From NCBI RefSeq assembly GCF_011742875.1, contig NZ_JAAQTL010000003.1, positions 167,165-231,164 on the forward strand: DNA of 64,000 bases, in the 5' to 3' direction. A program made the position numbers and the translations under genes. Shown piece by piece: positions 50,427 to 64,000 of this stretch (position 1 is the stretch's first letter; each line of letters starts with the position of its first letter). This stretch comes from Luteibacter yeojuensis. GTDB lineage: Bacteria > Pseudomonadota > Gammaproteobacteria > Xanthomonadales > Rhodanobacteraceae. The notes beneath the pieces are model-generated. The model worked only from the letters and a program-made list of their open reading frames with translations, ran no database searches and had not been told where the DNA came from.

Positions 50427-50816
50427 ATGATCGACATCAGCCTCACCAAGCTGCTGCTTCTCGCGGTGGTGGCGCTCATCGTCCTCGGACCCGAGCGCCT
50501 GCCCCACGCCGCGCGCACGGCCGGCGCCCTGCTGCGCCGGATGCGCAGCGGCTGGGACAGCGTGCGCGCCGAGGTGGAGAGGGAGATCCAGGCCGAGGAA
50601 ATCAAGCGCACCTTGCGCGAGACCGCCGAGAACGCCCGAGCCACGCACGACAGCGTGCGCGAGGACATCCGCGCCGCCGGTGCCGGCATCCGCGAGACCG
50701 GCGAACAGGTGCGCCACACCTTCACCGAAACCCAGGTCGCTCGCACCGAGCCGCGGGAACCGGACCCGGCGCTCGACATGCTCCCGCTGAAGAACGATTC
50801 GCATGACCGCACGTGA
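50427..50816 (+). CDS. tatB: Sec-independent translocase subunit TatB
   Basis: A 129-residue protein: N-terminal helix with MIDISLTKLLLLAVVALIVL and the conserved GPERLP turn, then a long charged amphipathic helix (about 50-110). The GPERLP motif separates TatB from TatA. TatB with TatC forms the receptor for twin-arginine signals. The 3' end overlaps tatC by 14 bases. Confidence 0.95.
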   Translation: MIDISLTKLLLLAVVALIVLGPERLPHAARTAGALLRRMRSGWDSVRAEVEREIQAEEIKRTLRETAENARATHDSVREDIRAAGAGIRETGEQVRHTFTETQVARTEPREPDPALDMLPLKNDSHDRT

Positions 50817-51561
50817 GCCCGATCCATCGCCTGACGACGTGGTCGAAGAAGGCCTGTTCTCCCATCTGATCGAGCTGCGCTCTCGGCTGCTGCGCGCCAT
50901 CGTGGTGCTCCTGGTCGTTCTCCTGGCCCTGGTGCCGGTGGCGAACCACCTGTACGCCGAACTGGCCAAACCGCTGGTGGAGCGCATGCCGCAGGGAGCG
51001 CACCTGATCGCCACCGAGGTGGCCAGTCCCTTCGTCACCCCGCTGAAGCTCGCCTTCTTCGTGGCGCTGTTCATCAGCATGCCGATGATCCTCTACCAGC
51101 TCTGGGCGTTCGTGAGCCCGGGCCTGTACCGGCACGAGAAACGTCTTGCCAGGCCGCTCCTGGTGGCGTCGCTGCTGCTGTTCTATGCGGGCTGCGCCTT
51201 CGCGTATTTCGTCGTGCTGCCGGCGGCGTTCAAGTTCCTCAACGCCGTGACGCCCGAAGGCGTGGCGATGATGACCGACATCACGCATTACCTCGATTTC
51301 GTGATGCTGATGTTCTTCGCCTTCGGCCTCTGCTTCGAGGTGCCGGTGGCCGTCGTGATCCTCGCGGCGATCGGCGTCGTCGACGCCGACAAGCTCAGGA
51401 AGGGGCGCGGGTACGCCATCGTGGGCGCCTTCGCCATTGCCGCCTTCATCACGCCGCCCGACCTGCTCTCCATGATCATGCTCGCGGTGCCCATGTGCCT
51501 GCTCTACGAGCTTGGCCTGCTGGCGGTGCGTTTCCTGCTGAAACCCATGCCATCGGAGTGA
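50803..51561 (+). CDS. tatC: Sec-independent translocase subunit TatC
   Basis: The 252-residue polytopic subunit has six helices. It shows FSHLIELRSRLLRAIVVLLV (the conserved HLxELRxR near residue 21), ASPFVTPLKLAFFVALFISM and PMILYQLWAFVSPGLYRHEK, all TatC hallmarks. It recognises the twin-arginine motif. Translation likely couples to tatB through the overlap. Confidence 0.97.
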   Translation: MTAREPDPSPDDVVEEGLFSHLIELRSRLLRAIVVLLVVLLALVPVANHLYAELAKPLVERMPQGAHLIATEVASPFVTPLKLAFFVALFISMPMILYQLWAFVSPGLYRHEKRLARPLLVASLLLFYAGCAFAYFVVLPAAFKFLNAVTPEGVAMMTDITHYLDFVMLMFFAFGLCFEVPVAVVILAAIGVVDADKLRKGRGYAIVGAFAIAAFITPPDLLSMIMLAVPMCLLYELGLLAVRFLLKPMPSE

Positions 51562-51565
51562 TCGC

Positions 51566-52195
51566 ATGGGCGCCTCGATCGGCTGGCTCGCAGTCAAAGG
51601 CAAGCGCGGCGAAGAGGTGCTCGACGCGCTCGAGCTGGTGCGCAACGAGCAGACGGCGAGCCATCCGCACCGGGGTTTTTCCCTCGCTTTGCCGAACGGC
51701 TGGTTTGCCGTGCTCACGCGCTTCGCGGCGCCGCTGATCGCCGATGACGCCATGCGGCGTCTTTCCCGCGGCTGCGTGGTGGTCACCTGCGAATACGACG
51801 ACCACGTGATGGTCAGTTCGGCTACCTGCTACGTCAACGGCCTGCGCAACTGGCGAGCCGAGCACGACGGGCAGAAGGACGATACGCGCGATCTCTCGAC
51901 CAGCGGCAGCCTGCCGGCCGCCTTCGACGCGATCCATGCGCGGATCGAAGCGATACAGGACGCGGCGGACGCCGAGGGCGACGATGTCGACCATTACTAT
52001 TCGCTGCCGATAGAACTCGCGCAGAGCGTCACCACCTTCCATGCCGACCTGCCTGCGTCGGCCTTCGGCGCGGCCGCCTACGAAGGCTGGACCCTGGTCG
52101 AGGCCACGACCGCCGTCCCGGCCGATCCCGATCTGCCGCGCAAAGTGCGCAAGGCGGTAGCCAAGGCCTCCCGCCCCTGGTGGAAGTTCTGGTGA
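51566..52195 (+). CDS. Hypothetical protein downstream of tatC
   Basis: A 209-residue protein beginning MGASIGWLAVKGKRGEEVLD. It has an SVTTFHADLPASAF segment near 150 and a C-terminus ending KASRPWWKFW. It has no signal peptide or membrane helix and I do not recognise a domain. It begins 4 bases after tatC, so it is in the tat operon. Proteins of this type follow tatC in related genomes as far as I recall, but no function is known. Confidence 0.7.
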   Translation: MGASIGWLAVKGKRGEEVLDALELVRNEQTASHPHRGFSLALPNGWFAVLTRFAAPLIADDAMRRLSRGCVVVTCEYDDHVMVSSATCYVNGLRNWRAEHDGQKDDTRDLSTSGSLPAAFDAIHARIEAIQDAADAEGDDVDHYYSLPIELAQSVTTFHADLPASAFGAAAYEGWTLVEATTAVPADPDLPRKVRKAVAKASRPWWKFW

Positions 52196-52197
52196 TG

Positions 52198-52288
52198 CCG
52201 TCATGCCTGCGAAGGCAGGCATCCAGCGCCTTTCGGCATGATCGTGCGTAGAGTCCCTGGGTCCCCCTGCCTTCGCAGGGACGACAAC
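52198..52288. repeat. Paired CTTCGCAGG-type repeat
   Basis: TGCCTGCGAAGGCAGGCATC and CCCTGCCTTCGCAGGGACGA form inverted arms between the convergent tat operon and the ctp gene. This is the second intergenic repeat family of the window (also at 5501 and 61045). Confidence 0.8.
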
Positions 52289-52293
52289 GGGGG

Positions 52294-53631
52294 TTAACGC
52301 GACCGGTTCAGCGCCATGCCTTTGAGCACGTTGAGCGACTGCGATAGCGCGTAATCCTCGATGGCCAGCTTGCCGTCGTCGTCCGCCGCATGCTTGTCCT
52401 CGGTGGCCGCCTTCTCGTTGACGAGGTGGTTCGGCAGGTCCGCTTCCGAGCCGATGAGTTGCGGCGGCGTGTCCGCCTTGTTCACCGACAGGTCGGCGAG
52501 GGCGATGTCCGGCTTGATGCCTTCGGCCTGGATGGACGTGCCGTTGGGCGTGTAATAGCGCGCGGTGGTGATCTTCACCGCGTGGTCCTGGTCGAGCGGC
52601 AGCACGGTCTGCACCACGCCCTTGCCGAACGTGCGGCGGCCCATGATGAGCGCGCGGTGGTTGTCCTTCAGCGCGCCGGAGACGATCTCGGCCGCCGAGG
52701 CGGTGCCGTTATCGGCGAGGATGACGATCGGCGCGCCCTGGAGCATGTCGCCCGGATGCGCGTCGAAGTGCAGGTTCGCGTCCGGCAGCCGGCCCTTCGT
52801 AGTGACGATGGTCCCACCATCGAGGAAGGTATCGGCGACGCCCACGGCGGTGGTCAGCAGGCCGCCGGGATTCGAGCGCAGGTCGAGCACCGCGCCGCGC
52901 GGCGCGCCGTTCTTCTTGATGTAGTTGCCCAGCTTCTTGTCCAGGTCCGTGGCGGTGTCCTCCTGGAACTGGCTGAGACGGATGTAGACGAAGCCGGGTT
53001 CGAGCTGGCGCAGCTTTACGCTGGTGACGTTGATGCGCTCGCGCACCAGCGACAGGTCGATGGGCTTGTCCGACTTCTCGTGGAGGATCGTGAGCGTGAT
53101 CCTGCTGCCGGGATCGCCGCGCAGCTTCTTGAAGGCCTCGTCGATATTCTGGTTGTCGACGACCATGCCGTCGACCTTGAGGATGGTGTCCCCGGGCTTG
53201 ATGCCCGCGCGCGACGCCGGCGTGTCATCGATGGGCGAGACGATCTTCAGCATGCCGTCCACCTGCAGCACCTCGATGCCGAGGCCGCCGTACTGGCCGG
53301 TGGTGTCCTCGTCCAGTTCGTCGAGGCCCTCCTTGTCCAGGTATTCGCTGTGCGGGTCGAGGTTCTGCAGCATGCCGCCGATGGCGGCGTTCATGATGGT
53401 CTTGTTGTCGAGCTTCTCGACGTAGGCCTGCTGCACGATGTGGTAGACCCGCGTGAAATTGCGGATGTCGTCGAGGCTCACCTCGTCCGCGTCCTTCATG
53501 ACGGCGGCGGCCGTGGTCGAGGAGGCGGCGGGTGCGTCGGGCTGCTTGAGCTTGTGCTGGGCCTGGGCCGAGGGAATCGCCAGTGCGCCCAGGGCGAACA
53601 GGAGGGCGAGGCGAAGAGGGTGCTGGCGCAT
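52294..53631 (-). CDS. C-terminal processing peptidase (S41 family, CtpA-like)
   Basis: A 445-residue periplasmic serine protease. A signal peptide ends near residue 24. A PDZ domain spans about 100-180 (GGLGIEVLQVDGMLKIVSPI), followed by the S41 core with catalytic Ser in ADNGTASAAEIVSGAL (near 308) and Lys in MGRRTFGKGVVQ. The reaction trims C-termini of periplasmic proteins and, in several bacteria, peptidoglycan hydrolases or adaptors. The envC gene lies 11 bases upstream in the same direction, which supports a shared cell-wall role. Confidence 0.93.
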   Translation of the reverse strand: MRQHPLRLALLFALGALAIPSAQAQHKLKQPDAPAASSTTAAAVMKDADEVSLDDIRNFTRVYHIVQQAYVEKLDNKTIMNAAIGGMLQNLDPHSEYLDKEGLDELDEDTTGQYGGLGIEVLQVDGMLKIVSPIDDTPASRAGIKPGDTILKVDGMVVDNQNIDEAFKKLRGDPGSRITLTILHEKSDKPIDLSLVRERINVTSVKLRQLEPGFVYIRLSQFQEDTATDLDKKLGNYIKKNGAPRGAVLDLRSNPGGLLTTAVGVADTFLDGGTIVTTKGRLPDANLHFDAHPGDMLQGAPIVILADNGTASAAEIVSGALKDNHRALIMGRRTFGKGVVQTVLPLDQDHAVKITTARYYTPNGTSIQAEGIKPDIALADLSVNKADTPPQLIGSEADLPNHLVNEKAATEDKHAADDDGKLAIEDYALSQSLNVLKGMALNRSR

Positions 53632-53642
53632 ACCTTGGGTCC

Positions 53643-54815
53643 TTAGTGCCGTTTGCCGAGCCAGCCGCGCGCATCGATGGGCTTGCCGCCCTGGCGCAGC
53701 TCGAAATAGGCGCCGTTCTCGCCGGCGGGCGCCGCGGCGGTGCCGACGGCTTCGCCGGCTTCCACCATGTCGCCCACGCCGTGCAACAGCGTCTCGTTGT
53801 TACCGTACATGCTCATGAAGCCGTTGCCGTGGTTCACGATGATCATCATGCCGTAGCCCCGGAGGAAGCTTGCGAATACCACGCGTCCGCGCGCCACCGC
53901 CTTCACCTCGCTGCCCCGCGGCGCCACGATGATGACGCCGTTGCCATAGGCGTGCACCGGGCCGTTGGTGGGCCAGGGCAGGTTGCCGCGAAGGTTGGAC
54001 AGCGGAGCGGACGGGGGCGAGCCTTTCGTCGCGGGTGCCGGCTCGGCCGCCTTCGCCGCCTCGTCGATCACTTTTTGCAGGCGGGCGACGAGGGCGTTCA
54101 TGTCCTGCTCGTTCTGTTTCAGGGCGGCCATGCGCTGGGCCTGGTCCTTGTACTTCGCGTCGGCCTCGGCGGCGAGCTTCTGCTGCGCGCCCCGCTGCCG
54201 TTCCAGTTCCGCGGCGCGCTTCTCGCGTTCCGCGCGGGTCGCCTCGAGCTTCTGCTGTTCGGCCGTGATGGCGGTTTCGACATCCTGCAGGCGGGAAAGA
54301 TCCGCGAGCAGGCCGCGGATCCGTTCCACCCGGTTCTCCTGGAAGTAGCGGGAGTAGGCGAGGGCGCGGGAAATCCGGTTCACGTCCTCGTCGCCCAGCA
54401 GGAGCTGCAGGTCCGAGCCGCGGCCGAGGGTATAGGTGGCGCGGAGGAGGTCGCCCAGCGCACCCTTCTGCTTGTCCAGCCCGGCCTGCATCTCCGTCCG
54501 CTGGGCGTTCAGCTGCTCGAGGTCGTGGCGGCGCTGCGCCAGGTCGGCCTCGATCTCGCGGACGGCCTTTGCCGCGGTCGACACCTGCTCGGCCTGCTTC
54601 GCCAGGGCGGCGTTGGCGCTGTCCCGGGCATTGGCCGTTTCCCGCTGCTCGCGGGTCAGGGACTCGATGTCCTTGCGGACCCCCTCCAGCTTCTGCCGCG
54701 CATCCTTCTGTTCCGCCTGGGCCTTGTCGTCCTGCGCGGCCCGGGCCGGCGGGAGGGTGGCGACGCTGGCGACGGCGAGGGCAAGGGCGAGGGGAAGACG
54801 GGGTATTGGGCGCAT
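53643..54815 (-). CDS. envC: EnvC-like murein hydrolase activator (degenerate LytM)
   Basis: A 390-residue periplasmic protein: signal peptide (to about residue 27), long coiled coil (about 30-255, rich in Glu, Gln, Lys and Arg) and a C-terminal LytM fold (about 290-390). In the LytM fold, GNGVIIVAPRGSEVKAVARG and YFELRQGGKPIDARGWL lack the zinc-binding His residues. That is the pattern of EnvC, which activates amidases at the septum instead of cleaving peptidoglycan itself. Start 54815 (MRPIPRLPLALALAVA) was chosen over an ATG six codons earlier because it gives a normal signal peptide. It is co-transcribed with the ctp gene. Confidence 0.9.
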   Translation of the reverse strand: MRPIPRLPLALALAVASVATLPPARAAQDDKAQAEQKDARQKLEGVRKDIESLTREQRETANARDSANAALAKQAEQVSTAAKAVREIEADLAQRRHDLEQLNAQRTEMQAGLDKQKGALGDLLRATYTLGRGSDLQLLLGDEDVNRISRALAYSRYFQENRVERIRGLLADLSRLQDVETAITAEQQKLEATRAEREKRAAELERQRGAQQKLAAEADAKYKDQAQRMAALKQNEQDMNALVARLQKVIDEAAKAAEPAPATKGSPPSAPLSNLRGNLPWPTNGPVHAYGNGVIIVAPRGSEVKAVARGRVVFASFLRGYGMMIIVNHGNGFMSMYGNNETLLHGVGDMVEAGEAVGTAAAPAGENGAYFELRQGGKPIDARGWLGKRH

Positions 54816-54846
54816 GGCTGGATTATTACCCATCCGGCCGGTGCCC

Positions 54847-54935
54847 CTGTAGGAGCCGCTATAGCGGCGAGGGGAATCTGCCTCGCCGCTTCATCGCTTC
54901 GTGGGCTTCTCGCCGCTATAGCAGCTCCGACAGGG
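54847..54935. repeat. Paired palindromic repeat before envC
   Basis: The left arm GTAGGAGCCGCTATAGCGGC and right arm CTCGCCGCTATAGCAGCTCC enclose about 50 bases between divergent envC and gltB. The right arm has a G-to-A change and loses perfect symmetry. Confidence 0.85.
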
Positions 54936-55042
54936 GTGACGATCCGGCTCGGGCGCGTTGGTATGGCTTCGAAGCGCCGCGCCATCCCCTTTTTCGCAAC
55001 TGGTCTTTTCCTAGGCCTCCTAAGAATTCCGTTTGCATTTCG

Positions 55043-55056
55043 TTTGGACGTCCAAA
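55043..55056 (+). promoter_or_regulatory. Perfect palindrome upstream of gltB
   Basis: TTTGGACGTCCAAA is a 14-bp perfect palindrome 18 bases before the -35-like TTGACG. Its symmetry suggests a dimeric regulator. I cannot name the regulator. Confidence 0.55.
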
Positions 55057-55060
55057 TGTT

Positions 55061-55090
55061 TTGACGCAACGCGTCAATTGTGCCAAGAAT
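55061..55090 (+). promoter_or_regulatory. gltB promoter with an inverted repeat over the -35
   Basis: TTGACG (55061-55066), an 18-bp spacer and AAGAAT (55085-55090) make a plausible sigma70 promoter. TTGACGC-AAC-GCGTCAA is a 7-3-7 inverted repeat (55061-55077) covering the -35, so a bound protein would block polymerase. Confidence 0.5.
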
Positions 55091-55130
55091 GGGATCGTTT
55101 CCCAGCGAAACCTATGCCAAGAGGAGGCGG

Positions 55131-61018
<5,888 letters not shown>

Positions 61019-61044
61019 GAGGCGTGTTCTCCCGGCAGCCCCGT

Positions 61045-61130
61045 CTCGTCGCCCCTCCGCAGGCAGGGGTCCAGCGACTTCCTCGCGACCTCCTGTGAAA
61101 TCCGGGGTTCCTGCCTTCGCAGGAACGACA
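61045..61130. repeat. Paired CTTCGCAGG-type repeat after gltD
   Basis: CCCCTCCGCAGGCAGGGGTC and TTCCTGCCTTCGCAGGAACG are inverted arms around about 45 bases. It is the same family as at 52198. Confidence 0.75.
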
Positions 61131-61207
61131 GGCGCCGATTCGACCCTCTTGGCTTCATTCGTCCCGGCACCCACAATGGCTCCCATGCTTCCCCGGGCAA
61201 CCACCCC

Positions 61208-61966
61208 ATGTGCCTGATCGCTTTCGCCTGGCAAGCGCATCCGCGCTGGCGCCTCGTCCTCCTGGGTAATCGCGACGAATTCCACGCCCGCCCGACCGCT
61301 CCGCTGGCACCCTGGGACGAAGCCCCGCAGATCGTCGCAGGCCGCGATCTCGAAGCCGGCGGCACATGGGCCGGCGTCGGTACGCAGGGGCGCGCCAGTG
61401 TCATCACCAATGTGCGCGATCTCACGGCGGACCATAGCGGCCTTTCGCGGGGGCTGCTGGTGGCCGATTACCTCAGTTCCACGGTCCCGGCGCGCACGCA
61501 TGCCATCGAACTGATGGCGAGTGCCGGGCAGTACCGCCCCTTCAACCTGCTCACCTTCGACCGCGAAGACGCCTATTACCTGGGCAACCATCCGCATGCG
61601 CGGGCGCAACCGGTCGAACCCGGTGTCCATGGGCTGAGCAATGCGGACTTCAATGCGCCCTGGCCCAAGACGCGCACCCTGGTCCACCGGCTGCAGGAGT
61701 GGATCGCGGCGGGAGGGGACGAGGATACGGATGCGCTTTTCGCCATGCTCTCCGACCAGGGGCGTTGGCCGGACGACGTGCTGCCGGACACCGGCATCGG
61801 CATCGAGCGCGAGCGTTTCCTTTCGAGCGCGTTCATCGTCGGGGACCGCTACGGCACCCGGGCCAGCACGATCGTCCTGATCGACCGCGAAGACCGCGCC
61901 ACCATCGTGGAACGTCGCTTCGGCCCCAATGGCGTCCCCGAAGGCCAGACCCGCCAAGACCTGTGA
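61208..61966 (+). CDS. NRDE family (TANGO2-like) protein
   Basis: A 252-residue protein starting MCLIAFAWQAHPRWRLVLLG with the family name motif GNRDEFHARPT near residue 20. An N-terminal Cys2 after Met removal is characteristic of this Ntn-hydrolase-like family. Eukaryotic TANGO2 is linked to heme or lipid trafficking; bacterial members are uncharacterised. It lies between gltD and a repeat pair with no obvious partner. The ATG is the family start. Confidence 0.9.
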   Translation: MCLIAFAWQAHPRWRLVLLGNRDEFHARPTAPLAPWDEAPQIVAGRDLEAGGTWAGVGTQGRASVITNVRDLTADHSGLSRGLLVADYLSSTVPARTHAIELMASAGQYRPFNLLTFDREDAYYLGNHPHARAQPVEPGVHGLSNADFNAPWPKTRTLVHRLQEWIAAGGDEDTDALFAMLSDQGRWPDDVLPDTGIGIERERFLSSAFIVGDRYGTRASTIVLIDREDRATIVERRFGPNGVPEGQTRQDL

Positions 61967-62007
61967 GCCGGTCTTGTGCTACGACCTCGCGCTGCACTGG
62001 CTCCACC

Positions 62008-62087
62008 CTGTAGGAGCCGCTATAGCGGCGAGAAAACCTCGCGATCACCCGGCAAGATTGCTCTCGCCGCTATAGCGGCTCCTACAA
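62008..62087. repeat. Paired palindromic repeat between NRDE and SDR genes
   Basis: Perfect arms TGTAGGAGCCGCTATAGCGG and CCGCTATAGCGGCTCCTACA with a spacer of about 40 bases, very close to the copy at 47361. Confidence 0.9.
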
Positions 62088-62206
62088 GAAGGCGGCACCG
62101 TTGGTCGTTTCCAGTCCAAAGTCTTTTGCCCGCCGGGCAATTGAATCGCCCGTTTCATGCCCCGACGATCGGGCGAGCATCCCTTTCTTCTTTTCCCGGA
62201 GTTTCC

Positions 62207-63001
62207 ATGCAAATCGACCTCAGCAACCGCAGCGCCATCGTCACCGGTTCCACCGCCGGTATCGGCCTGGCCATCGCCACGGGTCTCGCGAAGGCAGGTG
62301 CCTCGGTGGTGATTACCGGCCGGACCCAGGCGCGCGTCGACGAGGCCATCGCCGCCGTCAGGAAAGTCGCCTCGGACGCGAAGATCTCGGGCGTCGCGGC
62401 CGACCTCGGTACCGCCGAAGGCGGCGCGGCGCTGATCGCGGCCGTGCCCCAGACCGATATCCTCGTGAACAACCTCGGCATCTTCGAGCCGCGCGATTTC
62501 TTCGAGATCGACGACGCCGAATGGAGCCGCTTCTTCGACGTGAACGTGATCTCCGGCGTGCGCCTGTCGCGTCACTACGCCAAGGGCATGGCCGAGCGCG
62601 GCTGGGGCCGCGTGCAGTTCATCTCCAGCGAATCGAGCATCCAGACGCCGCCGGAGATGGTGCACTACGGCGTGACCAAGACCGCCCAGCTCGCGGTATC
62701 GCGAGGTCTGGCCGAAGTGCTCGCGGGTACCGGCGTCACCGTGAACGCGGTGCTTCCCGGCCCGACCCTGTCCGAAGGCGTCAGCGAATTCTTCGGCAAG
62801 ATCGCGAAGAACGAAGGCAAGACACAGGAGCAGGTGGAGCGCGAATTCATCCAGACGCATCGTCCCACGTCGCTCATCAAGCGTCTGCTCAGCGTGGACG
62901 AAGTGGCCAACGTCTCGGTGTTCCTCGCTTCGGAAGAAGCATCCGGCACCACCGGGGCGTCGTTCCGCGTAGACGGCGGCGTAGCCCGCCTAATTCTCTG
63001 A
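62207..63001 (+). CDS. Short-chain dehydrogenase/reductase
   Basis: A 264-residue classical SDR: nucleotide-binding SAIVTGSTAGIGLAIATGLA, LVNNLGIFEP, the catalytic Ser in FISSESSIQ, and HYGVTKTAQ as the YxxxK motif (Tyr near 155). The Arg near the end of strand 2 (ITGRTQAR) favours NADPH. Substrate unknown. It stands alone between repeats. A 9-bp hairpin made of a repeat arm follows at 63009-63040 and could end its transcript. Confidence 0.9.
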   Translation: MQIDLSNRSAIVTGSTAGIGLAIATGLAKAGASVVITGRTQARVDEAIAAVRKVASDAKISGVAADLGTAEGGAALIAAVPQTDILVNNLGIFEPRDFFEIDDAEWSRFFDVNVISGVRLSRHYAKGMAERGWGRVQFISSESSIQTPPEMVHYGVTKTAQLAVSRGLAEVLAGTGVTVNAVLPGPTLSEGVSEFFGKIAKNEGKTQEQVEREFIQTHRPTSLIKRLLSVDEVANVSVFLASEEASGTTGASFRVDGGVARLIL

Positions 63002-63008
63002 CCGCGCG

Positions 63009-63050
63009 CGCGGCTCCTGCCATGGTGTAGGAGCCGCTACAGCGGCGAGG
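63009..63050. repeat. Single palindromic repeat forming a hairpin after the SDR gene
   Basis: GCGGCTCCT and AGGAGCCGC pair around 10 bases, and the second arm continues into GCTACAGCGGCGAGG. It is a solo member of the first repeat family placed just past the SDR stop. Confidence 0.75.
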
Positions 63051-63059
63051 CACGGTTCC

Positions 63060-63368
63060 TCAATCCCCAACCTGACAAACGATGCGCGCAAACGCCCCAT
63101 CGTTCCGCTGAAACTCCGGCCGCGGCGAATGAAAGTGCCGATCGCTCAAGGTGACGGCCGTCACTTTATCCATGCGAAAGAACTTCCATCCCGCGGACAC
63201 CCCGGACGCGCTGGCACCCGCGACCTGATAGGCGCTCAGCAGGCGATCCCCCGCATGATCGTCGCCATACACATAAGGCTGCACCAGCCGCTCGGCCCCA
63301 CCGTACTCGACGACAAGCAGCCGCATCGAGCGGATCGCTTCGCAGATGGTCTCCTCGAAGCCGCTCAC
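63060..63368 (-). CDS. Small protein resembling the WYL effector-domain core
   Basis: A 102-residue protein starting VSGFEETICEAIRSMRLLVV. RLVQPYVYGDDHAGDRLLSA and GWKFFRMDKVTAVT resemble the beta-barrel core of WYL domains, though no HTH is attached. The GTG start overlaps the ychJ stop (GTGA), so its translation is coupled. In many bacteria WYL domains sense small ligands. Here the function is unknown. Confidence 0.65.
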   Translation of the reverse strand: MSGFEETICEAIRSMRLLVVEYGGAERLVQPYVYGDDHAGDRLLSAYQVAGASASGVSAGWKFFRMDKVTAVTLSDRHFHSPRPEFQRNDGAFARIVCQVGD

Positions 63369-63760
63369 GACAGCTCGCCATCGACGTAATACCAGCGACC
63401 GTCCTCGCGGACGAAGCGGCTGACTTCGTGCATGCGTTCCGCGCTTCCGCCGCCCATACGTAGCCGTGCGACGAATTCGACGATCGCGGTATCGGGTGTG
63501 GGATTTTCGTGGCGCTTCACCGAGAGACCGAGCCAGGTTGGCTTGGGCGATTGTGTCGATAAACCGAGCGACGAAGGCCGCGTACTCGGATGCCATGTCT
63601 CCAGAAGATATTCCTCGAGACCTAGCTTGTAAGCGCTGTAGCGCGAACGCATCAGGGCCTCGGCGGTGGGCGCCGCCAAGCCCCCGTGCCATTGGCCGCA
63701 ACACGCGGAATACGGTGTTTCGCCGTCGCAGGGGCAAGGTTGAACAAGCGAAGGAGTCAT
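63365..63760 (-). CDS. ychJ: YchJ family protein with SEC-C zinc motif
   Basis: A 131-residue protein with the N-terminal SEC-C zinc motif PCPCDGETPYSACCGQWHGG and the UPF0225 block PTAEALMRSRYSAYKLGLEE. It then has SRFVREDGRWYYVDGEL at the end. Function is not established; related domains bind zinc or ribosomes. The start at 63760 was chosen because the motif should be near the N-terminus. An insertion-sequence end lies 63 bases upstream, so its promoter may come from the element. Confidence 0.9.
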   Translation of the reverse strand: MTPSLVQPCPCDGETPYSACCGQWHGGLAAPTAEALMRSRYSAYKLGLEEYLLETWHPSTRPSSLGLSTQSPKPTWLGLSVKRHENPTPDTAIVEFVARLRMGGGSAERMHEVSRFVREDGRWYYVDGELS

Positions 63761-63822
63761 GGAGGCGCCAGTAGGATATGAATTTGTATCAAGCTGATGC
63801 ACTGACAGATTTCGGCAATTGG

Positions 63823-64000
63823 TGACCTGCCCCCACCAGCCGTACCAATGATCACTGTGAAAGTCCGGGGTTGAAGATTACTGCGTTGTTGTCCTGTTGT
63901 GCGCGGTGGTGAGCAGCGAATTGCGACGGTGGGATGCGGCCACAGCTGCTATGGGGGCGCACCTCGTTGTAATCTCGACGCCAATCCCCGATCACGCCGC
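63823..64000 (-). mobile_element. Right end of an IS3-family insertion sequence (partial)
   Basis: The end TGACCTGCCCCCACCAG (63823-63839) looks like an IS3-group terminal inverted repeat starting with TG. It is followed by the transposase 3' end in the opposite direction. The rest of the element lies beyond the window. Confidence 0.8.
63852..64000 (-). CDS. IS3-family transposase OrfB (integrase core), 3' fragment
   Basis: Reading from the window edge on the minus strand gives the last 48 codons: GDWRRDYNEVRPHSSCGRIP, then PSQFAAHHRAQ and NAVIFNPGLSQ before the stop. WRxDYNEVRPHSSLG-type is the C-terminal signature of DDE integrases of IS2/IS3 elements, here with SSCG. The start is outside the window. 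Confidence 0.88.
   Translation of the reverse strand, partial: GVIGDWRRDYNEVRPHSSCGRIPPSQFAAHHRAQQDNNAVIFNPGLSQ

Noticed and set aside
55080..55130. Earlier GTG/ATG starts for gltB
   Set aside because: They lie on the likely -10 region and add residues before the family N-terminus; the ATG at 55131 has a GAGGAGG site.

Overview
The window is chromosomal DNA from a high-GC gammaproteobacterium. Gene content and style point to the Xanthomonadales, most likely Rhodanobacteraceae (Luteibacter/Dyella/Rhodanobacter type). The indicators are a CtaC-CtaD-CtaE plus SURF1-CtaA-CtaB aa3-type oxidase locus, an X-T4SS style effector with an XVIPCD-like domain, tandem DsbA lipoproteins, frequent GTG starts, and many copies of a palindromic intergenic repeat (GTAGGAGCCGCTATAGCGGC type). 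The species is an inference; no rRNA is present.

Layout. 1-9.4 kb: DUF1328, yqeY and rpsU (minus) diverge from tsaD. Then come folB, an MscS-like channel, folK, a DUF6159 membrane protein, and (minus) a FolM-like pteridine reductase and an EcsC protein with a histone-like tail. A TonB-dependent receptor follows. 9.5-21.4 kb: midA, cca, an NDUFA9-like protein, a lytic transglycosylase, a GH17-membrane fusion, an EEP-family protein, two DsbA-like lipoproteins, a cytochrome c4 and engB. 21.4-31.7 kb: a free-Met-sulfoxide reductase, bioD, an M3 peptidase lipoprotein, a three-gene exported cluster with two DUF2599-like paralogues, a 2-oxoglutarate oxygenase, a nested inverted-repeat region and putA.

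31.8-47.4 kb is the cytochrome oxidase locus: DUF2244, coxB, coxA, a 41-residue membrane peptide, coxC; then DUF2909, surf1, a thioredoxin-like protein, ctaA and ctaB. The usual coxC/DUF2909-surf1 junction is split by about 7.7 kb carrying a GH31 glycosidase and, more strikingly, a VirD4-type coupling protein, a probable immunity lipoprotein and a DUF2235 lipase with an XVIPCD-like secretion domain. This is the most interesting part of the window: an apparent contact-dependent antibacterial effector/immunity/coupling-protein cassette without a visible VirB channel.

47.4-64 kb: alpha/beta hydrolase and hemH (minus), a SYLF protein, tatABC, a hypothetical protein, ctp and envC (minus), gltBD with a palindrome-rich promoter, an NRDE protein, an SDR, a small gene coupled to ychJ, and at the right edge the 3' end of an IS3-family element. 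Functionally the window joins folate synthesis, heme A/heme/oxidase biogenesis, periplasmic disulfide chemistry, peptidoglycan remodelling (slt, envC, ctp), proline and glutamate metabolism, and interbacterial competition.
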